In this document: piece by piece, positions 50,618-61,720 of the stretch
How the letters are laid out: the number at the start of each line of letters is the position of its first letter
How positions within the stretch are numbered: position 1 is the stretch's first letter
Position numbers and translations under genes: made by a program
NCBI RefSeq assembly: GCF_002159495.1
Contig: NZ_NFIT01000006.1
Coordinates: 1-64,000 of the forward strand
Origin: Olsenella sp. An293
Lineage (GTDB): Bacteria; Actinomycetota; Coriobacteriia; Coriobacteriales; Atopobiaceae
DNA: 64,000 nucleotides
Direction: 5' to 3'
The notes under the pieces: model-generated
Told to the model about the DNA's origin: nothing
Seen by the model: only the letters and a program-made list of their open reading frames with translations
Database searches by the model: none

Positions 50618-51942
50618 CAGGCGCCCGCGAGCAGGTCGGGGCGGCTCGCGAGGTAGGCGTCGAGGTCGGCCCTGGCGCGGGCGGCGAGCGCCTCGCGGCG
50701 GGCCGCCTTGTTGCGCGGGGGGTCCGCGAGCGGCGGCACGAGCCCGAAGTTGACGTGCATGGGCTGGTAGTCGGAGGTCGCCGGGTCGGTCGCGTAGGCC
50801 ACGAGCGCGCCGAGGGCGCCCGTGGCGGGGAGCCTCACGGGCTCTTTTCCGGAGAGCTCGGCGGCGGTGTTGAGCGCGGCGAGCAGGCCGGAGGCGATGG
50901 CCTCGACGTACCCCTCGGTCCCCGTGATCTGGCCGGCGAGCCTGACGGAGGTTCCGGGGACGGCGAAGGTGGCGTCGAGCGCGCGGGGGGCGTCGACGAA
51001 GGAGTTGCGGTGCATGACGCCGTAGCGCAAAAACTCCGCCTCCCCCAGGCCGGGGATCATGCGAAAGACGCGGCGCTGCTCCGGCCAGGTGAGGTTGGTC
51101 TGGAACCCCACGAGGTTGTAGGCGGTGCGGGAGGCGTTCTCCGCCCGGAGCTGGACGGCGGCCCAGGGGCGCCGGCCCGTGCGCGGGTCGGTGAGGCCCA
51201 CGGGCTTGAGCGCGCCGAAGCGCAGCGAGTCGTGCCCCGTGCGGGCGACCTCCTCGACCGGCTGGCACGCGCAGAAGAGGTCCGCCTGCTCGAAGTCGCG
51301 GGCGATCACGCGCTCGGCGCCCAGGAGCGCCCCCATGAAGGCGTCGTACTCCTCGCGGGTCATCGGGCAGTTGAGGTAGTCGCCGCTCCCCTCCTCGCCG
51401 TAGCGCGACTGCTCGAAGACGAGCGAGCGGTCGAGGCTCTCGGCGTCGACGATCGGGGCGGCGGCGTCGAAGAAGCTCATGCGCTCGCCGCCCACGACCT
51501 CGGCGATGGCCGAGAAGAGCGCGTCTGAGCACAGCGGCCCCGCGGCGATGACGCAGGGGCCCTCGGGGATCGTCGTGACCTCCTCGCGGACGAGCTCGAT
51601 CAGCGGGTCCGCGGCCACGCGCTCGGTGACGGCGCGCGAGAAGAGCTCGCGGTCGACGGCGAGCGCCCCGCCCGCCGGGACCGAGCACTCCCGCGCGATG
51701 CGCAAAAGCTCGCTTCCCAGCCGCTCGAGCTCCCACTTGAGCAGCCCCGCCGCGGTGTCGGGCTTGGTGGACTTGAGCGAGTTGGAGCAGACGAGCTCGG
51801 CGAGCCCGGCGCCGTGGTGGGCGGGCGAGGGCCTGGTCGGGCGCTGCTCGAAGAGCCTCACGCGAACGCCCCTGCGGGCGAGCTGCAGGGCGCACTCGCT
51901 GCCGGCGAGCCCGCCCCCCACCACCGTCACGACCTGTTCCAT
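50617..51942 (-). CDS. trmFO: methylenetetrahydrofolate-tRNA-(uracil-5-)-methyltransferase
   Basis: The 441-residue FAD protein forms m5U54 in tRNA using methylenetetrahydrofolate. It begins VVTVVGGGLAGSECALQLARRG and has LVCSNSLKSTKP, YLNCPMTREEYDAFM, RYGVMHRNSFVDAP and QITGTEGYVEAIASGLLAALN. It precedes xerC and follows dprA by ~34 bp, the order seen in many Gram-positives (dprA-topA-trmFO-xerC), here without topA. Confidence 0.94.
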   Translation of the reverse strand: MEQVVTVVGGGLAGSECALQLARRGVRVRLFEQRPTRPSPAHHGAGLAELVCSNSLKSTKPDTAAGLLKWELERLGSELLRIARECSVPAGGALAVDRELFSRAVTERVAADPLIELVREEVTTIPEGPCVIAAGPLCSDALFSAIAEVVGGERMSFFDAAAPIVDAESLDRSLVFEQSRYGEEGSGDYLNCPMTREEYDAFMGALLGAERVIARDFEQADLFCACQPVEEVARTGHDSLRFGALKPVGLTDPRTGRRPWAAVQLRAENASRTAYNLVGFQTNLTWPEQRRVFRMIPGLGEAEFLRYGVMHRNSFVDAPRALDATFAVPGTSVRLAGQITGTEGYVEAIASGLLAALNTAAELSGKEPVRLPATGALGALVAYATDPATSDYQPMHVNFGLVPPLADPPRNKAARREALAARARADLDAYLASRPDLLAGA

Positions 51943-51975
51943 GTGCGTCCCTTCCGGCGCCCGGGCGCCAACGCG

Positions 51976-52872
51976 TCAACTCATCCCATTGTGCCCCAAG
52001 ACGTAGGCCCGCGTGACGGAGTATCTTCCGTCGGGGAGCCGCTCGACCTGTCCGCGGGCCTCATAGTCCGTGAGGGTCCTCAGGACGGTGAGCACGCTCT
52101 CGCCCAGGCGCGCGGCGAGCTCGTCGGGCCGCGACGGCGAGGCCAGAAGCGCCCCGAGCACAGGTCCCGCCGCCTCCCTCCCCCACGCCTCCCGGAGCTC
52201 CGCGTACCCGTAGTCGAGCGACAGGGCCACCGAGAGCGACTGCTCGTCGGGGATGACGCGCGCCCCCTCCGCTATGAGCCGGTTGGTCCCCGCGGAGTTG
52301 GGCGAGAGGATCGACCCGGGGATGGCGTAGACGACCCTGCCGAGCTCCGCCGCGGCCTCGGCGGTGGAGAGCGTGCCCGAGCCGATGCCCGCCTCGGTCA
52401 CCACCAGGACGCGCGAGAGGGCGGCTATGAGGGCGTTTCTCTTGGGGAAGACCCAGCGCCTCGGCCCCGCGCCCCAGCGCTCCGCGGAGACGACCGCCCC
52501 CGCGCGCACCGCGCCCTCGTAGACGTCGGCCGAGGAGAGCGGGTACACGACGTCCGCCCCGCACCCGGAGACCACGACGGTCCTCCCGCCGGCCGCGAGC
52601 GCGGCCGCCCCCGCGGCATGGTCGCACCCCATGGCGCCGCCGGAGACCACCGTCACCCCGTGGCGCGCGCCGGCGCGGGCGGCCATCTCGGCGATGGCGA
52701 GCCCGTAGGGCGTCGCTCGGCGCGCGCCAACTACCGAGAGGCACGGGCCCTCGAGCGCCGCGGGGTCTCCCCTGCCATAGAGCACCTCGGGCGGCCGCTC
52801 GAGGTCGAGAAGAGCCGCCGGGTAGCCGCTCTCACCCGGGCGAAGCTCCCATCCGTCGTCAGGTCGCGCCAT
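51976..52872 (-). CDS. dprA: DNA processing protein DprA
   Basis: The 298-residue Rossmann-fold protein loads RecA on incoming single-stranded DNA during natural transformation. It has SVVGARRATPYG, VVSGGAMGCDHAAGAAALAAGG, YPLSSADVYE, FPKRNALIAALSRVLVVTEAGIGSGTLSTAEAAAELGR and PGSI. A C-terminal winged helix (~235-290) is present. The standard motif reads SGxAxGID; here SGGAMGCD is a close variant. Confidence 0.93.
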   Translation of the reverse strand: MARPDDGWELRPGESGYPAALLDLERPPEVLYGRGDPAALEGPCLSVVGARRATPYGLAIAEMAARAGARHGVTVVSGGAMGCDHAAGAAALAAGGRTVVVSGCGADVVYPLSSADVYEGAVRAGAVVSAERWGAGPRRWVFPKRNALIAALSRVLVVTEAGIGSGTLSTAEAAAELGRVVYAIPGSILSPNSAGTNRLIAEGARVIPDEQSLSVALSLDYGYAELREAWGREAAGPVLGALLASPSRPDELAARLGESVLTVLRTLTDYEARGQVERLPDGRYSVTRAYVLGHNGMS

Positions 52873-52883
52873 GCTGCCTCACC

Positions 52884-54374
52884 TCATCCCATCGACCTCG
52901 ACCGAAAGCCGAGCGCCTCGACGACGTCCTCCTCGCTCACGCGGTCGCGCCCCTCGAGGTCTGCGATCGTGCGCGCCACGCGTGCGACGCGCGCGATCGC
53001 GCGCCCTCCGAGTGCGAGCCCCTCGGCGAGCCCCTCGAAGGTCGCGCGGGCGCGGTGGTCGAGGGCGGCCTCGGCGATCGGGTCGGCCGCCCGGCGCGAG
53101 CGCGCCTCCCTCTGCTCGCGGAACTCCCGCGCCGCGGCGACGGCCTCGGCCATCTCGCTCGAGCCCAGGCCGCGCCGCCCCTCAATCACGCGCGACGAGC
53201 TCGGGCGGGCCACGTCGACCACCACGTCGATGCGGTCCATGAGCGGGCCGCCGATGCGCCCCTGGTACGCGGACACGCGGGCGGCGGAGCACGTGCACTC
53301 GTGGCCCGGGTCGCCGAGGTGGCCGCAGGGGCAGGGGTTGGCCGCCGCGACGAGCTGGAAGTCGCAGGGAAACGTGCAGACGCCGTCTGCCCGGGCGATC
53401 CTCACCGTCTTGTCCTCCATGGGCTGGCGCAGCGCCTGGAGCGACCCCCGGGGGAACTCGGGGAGCTCGTCGAGGAACAGCACCCCCTCGTGCGCGAGCG
53501 AGATCTCGCCCGGGGTCACCGGCCTGCCCCCGCCCACGAGCCCGGCGCTCGATATCGAGTGGTGCGGGGCCCGAAACGGCCGCTCCCCCCGAGAGAGCGC
53601 CTCGAGGTCCTGTCCCGCCACCGAGTGCACGAGCAGCGCCTCCGCCTGCTCGTCGTCGGTGAGCGGAGGCAAGATCGTGGGGAGGCGGCGGGCGAGCATC
53701 GTCTTGCCTGCCCCGGGAGGCCCCACCATGAGGAGCCCGTGGCGCCCCGCGGCCGCGATGGCCATCGCGCGCTTGGCGAGCTCCTGGTCGATCACCTCCG
53801 AGAAGTCCGGCGTCGCGTGCGGCTCGTCGTCCGCCGTGGGGCGGGCCTGCGCCCTGATCGCGGGGAGGTCCCCCACGCCGCCCCTGAGCTGCCAGAGGCC
53901 CCCCACGCCCCGCGCGACCGCCTCCCACCCGCCGGCAAGCCGGCTCTCGTCGGAGGCGACGAGGGTCAGGTCCAGGTTTCTGGCGAGCAGGGCGTAGGCC
54001 ATCTCCCCGCGCACGGGGCAGACCGACCCGTCGAGGCCGAGCTCGCCGACGAACAGGGTGTCGCGCGCGAGCTCCGGCGAGAGCTGGCCCGTGGCGATGA
54101 GGATCGCCACGGCGATGGGAAGGTCGAACCCGGTCCCCGACTTTCTCACCTCGCCGGGGGCGAGGTTGATGGTCACGTGGAGGCGGGGCAGCTCGAACCC
54201 GCAGGAGCGCAGCGCGCAGCGGACGCGCGAGCGCGCCTCGAGCACCGCGTGGTCCGGCATGCCCACGACGTCGAGGCCGGGGATGCCTCCGGAGGTGCTG
54301 ACCTCGACCGTGACCGGGGTCGCGTGCACGCCGCTCAGGTTCGCCGCCCGCACGAAGGCGCCCCCGGGGCCCAT
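52884..54374 (-). CDS. comM: ComM/YifB-type Mg-chelatase-like AAA+ ATPase
   Basis: The 496-residue protein has an N-terminal Lon-substrate-like domain (VEVSTSGGIPGLDVVGMPDHAVLEARSRV, TINLAPGEVRKSGTGFDLPIA). The AAA+ core has Walker A GPPGAGKTML and Walker B LFLDELPEF, plus APHHSISSAGLVGGG and ANPCPCG. A zinc-like cysteine set (CPCGHLGDPGHECTCS) follows. Known ComM proteins drive branch migration during transformation. The ATG at 54374 overlaps the yraN stop. dprA lies 11 bp downstream. Confidence 0.93.
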   Translation of the reverse strand: MGPGGAFVRAANLSGVHATPVTVEVSTSGGIPGLDVVGMPDHAVLEARSRVRCALRSCGFELPRLHVTINLAPGEVRKSGTGFDLPIAVAILIATGQLSPELARDTLFVGELGLDGSVCPVRGEMAYALLARNLDLTLVASDESRLAGGWEAVARGVGGLWQLRGGVGDLPAIRAQARPTADDEPHATPDFSEVIDQELAKRAMAIAAAGRHGLLMVGPPGAGKTMLARRLPTILPPLTDDEQAEALLVHSVAGQDLEALSRGERPFRAPHHSISSAGLVGGGRPVTPGEISLAHEGVLFLDELPEFPRGSLQALRQPMEDKTVRIARADGVCTFPCDFQLVAAANPCPCGHLGDPGHECTCSAARVSAYQGRIGGPLMDRIDVVVDVARPSSSRVIEGRRGLGSSEMAEAVAAAREFREQREARSRRAADPIAEAALDHRARATFEGLAEGLALGGRAIARVARVARTIADLEGRDRVSEEDVVEALGFRSRSMG

Positions 54375-54868
54375 CAGCTGTCCATCGAGTAGGCGCCGAA
54401 GAGGTGGCGCAGCCGCGCGCCGCCCTCGCCCATCACGTTCAGGGCGATGACGTCGAAGCGTATCGAGCGCACCTCGCCGTGCTGCATGAGGTATGCGAGC
54501 GCGCACATCCGGTAGCGCTCGCGCTTGGCCTCGTCGACGGCGAGCTCGGGCATCCCCTCGCGCCCGCCCAGCGCGAGCCTCGTCTTGACCTCCACGAGCA
54601 CGACGGTGTCGGAGAACTCCTCCTCGCGCGCGATGATGTCGACCTCGCCAAAGCCGCAGCGCCAGTTGCGCTCGAGCAGCTCCCAGCCCTTCCGCTCGAG
54701 GTAGTTCGCCGCCATCTCCTCCCCTCTCGCGCCGAGCTCCTGCGGCGTCATGTCGCGCACGGAGCAGGGCCGCGCCGGCCGCCCCTCGCCCGTCTCGCCC
54801 CGCCGCGGGTCATCGGCGCGCATGGCGTCGTCGCGGTCCCGCCCAAGCTCCTGAAGCTCCCTCTCCAT
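54374..54868 (-). CDS. yraN: YraN/UPF0102 family endonuclease-like protein
   Basis: The 164-residue protein ends in the YraN domain, GARGEEMAANYLERKGWELLERNWRCGFGEVDIIAREE..VVLVEVKTR, with the PD-(D/E)xK-like acidic and lysine residues. Most family members are ~115-120 residues. This one has an extra ~40 charged residues first, supported by GGAGGGG before the ATG at 54868, although a start nearer MTPQELG is possible. The function is unproven, but linkage to rnhB, comM and dprA suggests DNA processing. Confidence 0.88.
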   Translation of the reverse strand: MERELQELGRDRDDAMRADDPRRGETGEGRPARPCSVRDMTPQELGARGEEMAANYLERKGWELLERNWRCGFGEVDIIAREEEFSDTVVLVEVKTRLALGGREGMPELAVDEAKRERYRMCALAYLMQHGEVRSIRFDVIALNVMGEGGARLRHLFGAYSMDS

Positions 54869-55047
54869 GTGCCCCTCCGTTCGTCGCCCGTGATGGCAAG
54901 AGCATGGCAGGGGCGGCTTTCGGCGAGCGAAGGCCAAGCTGACGCGCCGCAGACGGACGGCAGACGCCTCAAACTCCCGAGGCACCCGCGCCCGCGACGG
55001 CCTTGGGGCGCGTCATGGGTGACGAAATGGGTTCAAAAGCCGGGGAT

Positions 55048-55833
55048 CTAGAAAAGGGTGAGATTCTCCACGAAGTTGCCACAGAAGGAGACGCGATGGA
55101 TCGGCGAGAGGCCCTTCTCGCGAATGGCGGCGATGTGCTCGGCGGAGCCGTAGCCCTTGCACTCCGCGAGATGGTAGCCGGGATACTCCTCGTCGAGGGC
55201 GACCATGAGGGCGTCGCGCGTCACCTTGGCGACGATCGAGGCGGCGGCGATGGCGGCGATGCGGGCGTCGCCTTTGACCAGGCACTTCTCGGCGGGATGC
55301 GCATGCACGGGATTGCCGTCGATGAGGACGCAGTCCGGGTCGAGTCCCGTGTCGGCGACGGCGCGCGCCATGGCGAGGCGTAAGGAGGCGGCCATCCCCA
55401 CGGCGTCGATGGAGGCGGGCTCGACGTGCGCGATGCCCACGGCGACGGCGACCTCGGCGATGCGCGCGGCGAGCGCCTCCCTGCGGGCGGGGGTGAGCTG
55501 CTTGGAGTCGTTAATGCCCCAGACGACGGGCTCCCGGGGCAGGCAGACAGCGGCGACGGTGAGCGGCCCGGCGATCGCCCCGCGGCCCACCTCGTCGACG
55601 CCCACGACGACGCCGGAGCCCCCGAGCTCGAGCTGCAGGGCATACATGCCCTCGACGCGCTCACGCTCGCGCTCCTCGCGCTCGATGCGCCTGCGCGCCG
55701 CGCGCACCGCCGCCGCGACCTGCTTGCGCGGGTCGTCCGCGTAGCGCTCCACGAGCGCTCTGGCCTCCTCGAGCGGGGCGTCGGCGAGGGTCGCGGCGAC
55801 CTCCCTTGCCGTGACGGGGCGCGTGGCGGACAT
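55048..55833 (-). CDS. rnhB: ribonuclease HII
   Basis: The 261-residue enzyme removes RNA from RNA-DNA hybrids. The catalytic residues lie in VVGVDEVGRGAIAGPL (Asp, Glu), DCVLIDGNPV (Asp) and ASIVAKVTRDALM. An N-terminal helical segment of ~70 residues precedes the fold, as in Bacillus RNase HII. It lies ~60 bp downstream of rplS, past a stem-loop. Confidence 0.95.
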   Translation of the reverse strand: MSATRPVTAREVAATLADAPLEEARALVERYADDPRKQVAAAVRAARRRIEREERERERVEGMYALQLELGGSGVVVGVDEVGRGAIAGPLTVAAVCLPREPVVWGINDSKQLTPARREALAARIAEVAVAVGIAHVEPASIDAVGMAASLRLAMARAVADTGLDPDCVLIDGNPVHAHPAEKCLVKGDARIAAIAAASIVAKVTRDALMVALDEEYPGYHLAECKGYGSAEHIAAIREKGLSPIHRVSFCGNFVENLTLF

Positions 55834-55847
55834 GGCACCTCCCGATA

Positions 55848-55875
55848 CAAGAAGGCCGCCCCCGAAGGGGCGGCC
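55848..55875 (-). terminator. stem-loop after rplS
   Basis: GGCCGCCCC (55854-55862) pairs with GGGGCGGCC (55867-55875) over CGAA. The minus-strand tail TTCTTG is short, so readthrough into rnhB is likely. Confidence 0.65.
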
Positions 55876-55896
55876 GTGACGTGCGTGGATGCGAGG

Positions 55897-56241
55897 CTAG
55901 TCGCGCTTCTCGCGGATGCGGGCGGCCTTGCCGACGCGGTCGCGCAGGTAGTAGAGCTTGGCGCGACGGACGTCACCGTGACGGACGACCTCGAGCTTGG
56001 CGATCTTGGGGCTGTGCAGCGGGAAGGTGCGCTCGACGCCCACGGAGAAGCTGATCTTGCGGACGGTGAAGGTCTCGCGGGAGCCCTCGCCGCTCATGCG
56101 GATGACGTCGCCCTCGAAGACCTGCTCACGGGTGCGATCGCCCTCGACGATGCGGTAGTGGACCTTGACGTGGTCGCCAACCTTGACCGCGGGGATGTCC
56201 TCGCGGATCTGCTGACGCTCGATGGCGCGGATGTAGTCCAT
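55897..56241 (-). CDS. rplS: 50S ribosomal protein L19
   Basis: The 114-residue L19 has [68 protein letters not shown] and [20 protein letters not shown]. The ATG at 56241 has GAGG at 7-nt spacing; a TTG two codons earlier is too close to that site. It is driven by the promoter at 56313-56341. Confidence 0.96.
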   Translation of the reverse strand: MDYIRAIERQQIREDIPAVKVGDHVKVHYRIVEGDRTREQVFEGDVIRMSGEGSRETFTVRKISFSVGVERTFPLHSPKIAKLEVVRHGDVRRAKLYYLRDRVGKAARIREKRD

Positions 56242-56312
56242 GCTCAAACCTCATTCTTCCTAGAGGTGCCGACGCTCCTGCGAACGACACATAGCTTTAC
56301 ACACAGCGAGTG

Positions 56313-56341
56313 ATTATAAGCCAGCCACTACCTCTAGACAA
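56313..56341 (-). promoter_or_regulatory. consensus sigma-70 promoter of rplS
   Basis: On the minus strand TTGTCT (56341-56336) and TATAAT (56318-56313) have exactly 17 bp between them, the best promoter match in the window. The leader to the rplS ATG is about 65 nt. Confidence 0.9.
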
Positions 56342-56387
56342 GAAGCACACAACATTTTGTGCCTGCTCGCCGCAGTACGCGCCCCGG

Positions 56388-57356
56388 CTAGAGGCACATG
56401 CCCACGACCACGCCCGCCTCGTCAGTCGCGAGCGCCGTCACGCACGGGTACCCCGAGGCCATGACCTGGTAGAAATACGAGGCGTCCTGCCCGGTGTAGC
56501 TGTAGGGATAGGCCGTCCGGTACCACCAGGCGACCTCCGTGCCCCCATACGAGAGCGAGAGGACGCCCGCGGGGTCGGACGAGCCGCTCACCCCGGCCAG
56601 GGCAAAGTACTCGTACTGGGCGCCCTCGGCGGCGAGCAGCGCGTCATAGACGGAGAAGTCGACGTAGCCGGTGTAGGGGTTGGGATCTTCCCCGTACTCC
56701 GCGACGAACCAGCCCGGCGCTCCGCAGACCTCCGATGCCGAGAAGAGCCACAGCTCGTCGGCCGTCTGCGTCACGGAGGCGGCGTCCGTAGTGACCCCGG
56801 CGTTGTTGGTGGACTTGGACACGGCCAGAAGCGAGCTCGCGAGGCCCTCGGGCAGAAGGGAGCGCCCCTCGCCCGCGAGCCAGGCACGCAGCGAGCAGGC
56901 CTCCCAGCCGCCGGCGTTGGTCAGGGCGTCGTTCACGGGCCGCAGGGAGATCGGCGAGCTCATGAGCGTGAGTCCCGCGACGCCCGTGCCGTCGGCGCGC
57001 CGGTCCGCGCGGATGCCCACGACGGTGAGCGTCGCCGCGCGCCCGTCGTCGAGCGGCAGCGCCCGCGTGTCGCCCACGGCGACGCCGTAGCTCTCGGCGA
57101 CCGCGCGGCCCTCGTCGTCGGTCGACGCCGCCGCGATGAGCCGGGCCACCTCGGCGAGCTCCTCCCACGAGTACTCGTCGAACGACCTGGGCTCGAGCGC
57201 GCCCTCGACCTGCGTCTGGGTCGTCTCCGTCACCTCTGGCGCCGTCGCTTCCCCGCCCGTGAGGACGAGCCACAGCGCCGTCGCCCCCAGCGCGCACACC
57301 GCCAGAGACAGCACGAGCGCGACGACCGTCAAACCACCGTCTTTGCTTCTACTCAA
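56388..57356 (-). CDS. membrane-anchored DUF6273 domain protein
   Basis: The 322-residue protein starts with a short charged tip and one membrane anchor (LTVVALVLSLAVCALGATALWLVL), so the rest is probably outside the cell. A Glu/Thr-rich linker precedes a DUF6273-like domain with SPISLRPVNDALTNAGGWEACSLRAWLAGEG, LWLFSASEVCGAPGWFVAEYG and WWYRTAYPY. The function is unknown. The TTG at 57356 is chosen from a GGGGGG-rich ribosome site and the clean anchor. It stands alone between rplS and dgt. Confidence 0.72.
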   Translation of the reverse strand: MSRSKDGGLTVVALVLSLAVCALGATALWLVLTGGEATAPEVTETTQTQVEGALEPRSFDEYSWEELAEVARLIAAASTDDEGRAVAESYGVAVGDTRALPLDDGRAATLTVVGIRADRRADGTGVAGLTLMSSPISLRPVNDALTNAGGWEACSLRAWLAGEGRSLLPEGLASSLLAVSKSTNNAGVTTDAASVTQTADELWLFSASEVCGAPGWFVAEYGEDPNPYTGYVDFSVYDALLAAEGAQYEYFALAGVSGSSDPAGVLSLSYGGTEVAWWYRTAYPYSYTGQDASYFYQVMASGYPCVTALATDEAGVVVGMCL

Positions 57357-57414
57357 ATACGTTCCCCCCAAGCTCGACGTGGCGAGTCTACCAGAGTGGG
57401 GCACGACGAGCCCA

Positions 57415-57500
57415 GGCCCGCCGTCCTTCTCCGGCGCTCAGACAGTCCTCGCCTCGCTGCGCTCGGCTGCGGAACTCGCGGCGGAGAAGGACGGCGGGCC
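57415..57500. repeat. core-in-palindrome element, copy 3
   Basis: Arms at 57415-57433 and 57482-57500 are a 19-bp perfect inverted repeat (GGCCCGCCGTCC...GGACGGCGGGCC). The core GCGCTCAGACAG ... GGAACTCGCGG has a longer inner segment (TCCTCGCCTCGC...). It begins 14 bp after the dgt stop. Confidence 0.87.
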
Positions 57501-57513
57501 GAGGCAGGACCCG

Positions 57514-58548
57514 TTACCCCCTCCTCCAGGAGCGAGGCACCTTGAGGTCCTCGTAGACGCGCACGGCATAGCGGTCCGTCATGCCGGAGATGAAGTCTGC
57601 GACCTGGACCTCGGGCTTGTCGCCGTCGTGGAGGCGATACTCGTCGGGCACCTCGTCGAGATGCTTGACGTAGTGGTCGAACAGCTCGCCGATCATCACG
57701 TAGGCCTTGGGCTCCTCCCACTTTGCGTCGCCGGTGGAGTACAGGTTGGCAAAGAGGAAGGAGCGCATCGCCATCATGGCGTCCCAGACGGGCTCGGACA
57801 TGCTGACGTCGCCGGTTGCGGAGCTTCTCGTCACGACGTCGTGGACCATGGTCTCGATGCGCTCCGAGGAGCTTGCGCCAAGGATGCCGCGGGCGTCGGC
57901 GGGGAGGTCGCCCTCGTGCAGCAGGCCGGCGCGCTCCGCGTCATCGATGTCGTGGCAAACGTAGGCGATGCGGTCCGAGAGGGCGACGACCCTGCCCTCG
58001 AGCGTCTGCGCTCTCAGGGACCCGGTGTGGTTGCGTATGCCGTCCACGACCTCACGGGTGAGGTTGAGCCCGTGCCCGTCACGCTCCAGAAGATCCACGA
58101 TGCGCGCGCTCTGCTCGTTGTGCGCAAAGAGCCCGTCGCCGGAGTCCTGAGCGCGATAGCGCGCTATGGCGTGGGAGAGGGCCCGCTCGCCGACGTGCCC
58201 GAAGGGGGTGTGGCCGAGGTCGTGGCCGAGGGCGATCGCCTCGGTGAGGTCCTCGTTGAGGCCGAGGGGCCGCGCGATGGAGCGCGCCACCTGCGAGACC
58301 TCGAGGGTGTGTATGAGGCGCGTGCGGTAGTGGTCCCCCTCGGGGGCGAGAAAGACCTGCGTCTTGTGGGCGAGGCGCCGGAAACTCTTGCTGTGGAGGA
58401 TGCGGTCGCGGTCACACTGGTAGCAGGTGCGCAGGGGGTCGGGCGCCTCGGGCGTCAGGCGGCCGAGCGAGGCGTCGGAGAAGGCGGCGTCCGGGGAGAG
58501 CCGGGCGCGCTCGGCGAGCTCAAGGTCTGCCCTCGTGGAAACCCTCAT
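57514..58548 (-). CDS. dgt: deoxyguanosinetriphosphate triphosphohydrolase-like HD protein
   Basis: The 344-residue HD-domain hydrolase releases triphosphate from dGTP or other dNTPs. It has RDRILHSKSFRRLAHKTQVF, RTRLIHTLEVSQVARSIA (metal ligand H80), ALGHDLGHTPFGHVGE (H109-D110) and ALSDRIAYVCHDIDDA (distal Asp). The start at 58548 follows GGAGG. Several paralogue types exist, so nucleotide specificity is uncertain. Confidence 0.92.
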   Translation of the reverse strand: MRVSTRADLELAERARLSPDAAFSDASLGRLTPEAPDPLRTCYQCDRDRILHSKSFRRLAHKTQVFLAPEGDHYRTRLIHTLEVSQVARSIARPLGLNEDLTEAIALGHDLGHTPFGHVGERALSHAIARYRAQDSGDGLFAHNEQSARIVDLLERDGHGLNLTREVVDGIRNHTGSLRAQTLEGRVVALSDRIAYVCHDIDDAERAGLLHEGDLPADARGILGASSSERIETMVHDVVTRSSATGDVSMSEPVWDAMMAMRSFLFANLYSTGDAKWEEPKAYVMIGELFDHYVKHLDEVPDEYRLHDGDKPEVQVADFISGMTDRYAVRVYEDLKVPRSWRRG

Positions 58549-58577
58549 TCTTCGACCTCCCCGGCCCATCAGGGCAT

Positions 58578-58653
58578 CTGTGAATTGGGGACAGTCCCCG
58601 ATTCACAGGTCGCGGCGGGGACCTGCACGTTGGGGACTGTCCCCATTTTACAG
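58578..58653. repeat. REP-like GGGGACxGTCCCC palindrome
   Basis: CTGTGAAT.GGGGACAGTCCCC (58578-58599) and GGGGACTGTCCCC..TT.ACAG (58632-58653) are inverted arms with two mismatches. The left half alone folds as a 14-bp hairpin at 58578-58608. Such GGGGACAGTCCCC palindromes are known from REP/RAYT-type elements in other bacteria. It sits between ppdK and dgt. Confidence 0.75.
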
Positions 58654-58682
58654 AAAAAGGGAGGGAGACGAAGCCCCCTCCC
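58654..58682 (-). terminator. intrinsic terminator after ppdK
   Basis: GGGAGGG (58659-58665) and CCCTCCC (58676-58682) pair over a 10-nt loop, and TTTTT follows on the minus strand. It abuts the REP-like palindrome. Confidence 0.8.
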
Positions 58683-58706
58683 CCAGCAAACAGGCGTTAT
58701 GCCGGC

Positions 58707-61466
<2,760 letters not shown>

Positions 61467-61633
61467 GTTTACCCCTTGCTTTCCTTGGGTTCCTAACGCC
61501 GGGCCCTCGGCCTGGCGCACTGACTTGGTCGCGCACGGCACTCTCGCGACCATTGGTCAGTTTAGCAACCTCTCGTGAGAAGGAAAAGGCATTCCGCCAT
61601 TCGGTCAGCGTCGCTAGGTAAGCGGTGAGCGGC

Positions 61634-61670
61634 AACAAAATATGGGGCCGTGCCCCGCGGCACGACCCCA
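61634..61670 (-). terminator. intrinsic terminator between the DUF299 gene and ppdK
   Basis: TGGGGCCGTGCC (61643-61654) pairs with GGCACGACCCCA (61659-61670), one G:U wobble, over a 4-nt loop. The minus-strand tail is TATTTTGTT. ppdK should therefore have its own promoter in 61467-61630, where a CATTGGTCAGTTTAGC segment is AT-rich but no clear hexamers were assigned. Confidence 0.87.
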
Positions 61671-61720
61671 AAGATAGTATCATCAGAGACGAATTGGCCG
61701 TTTTGGCCGACCATCCCCTC

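Noticed and set aside
56242-56312. A specific ribosomal-protein L19 leader RNA
   Set aside because: The leader is about 65 nt and no recognised leader structure could be confirmed by eye.
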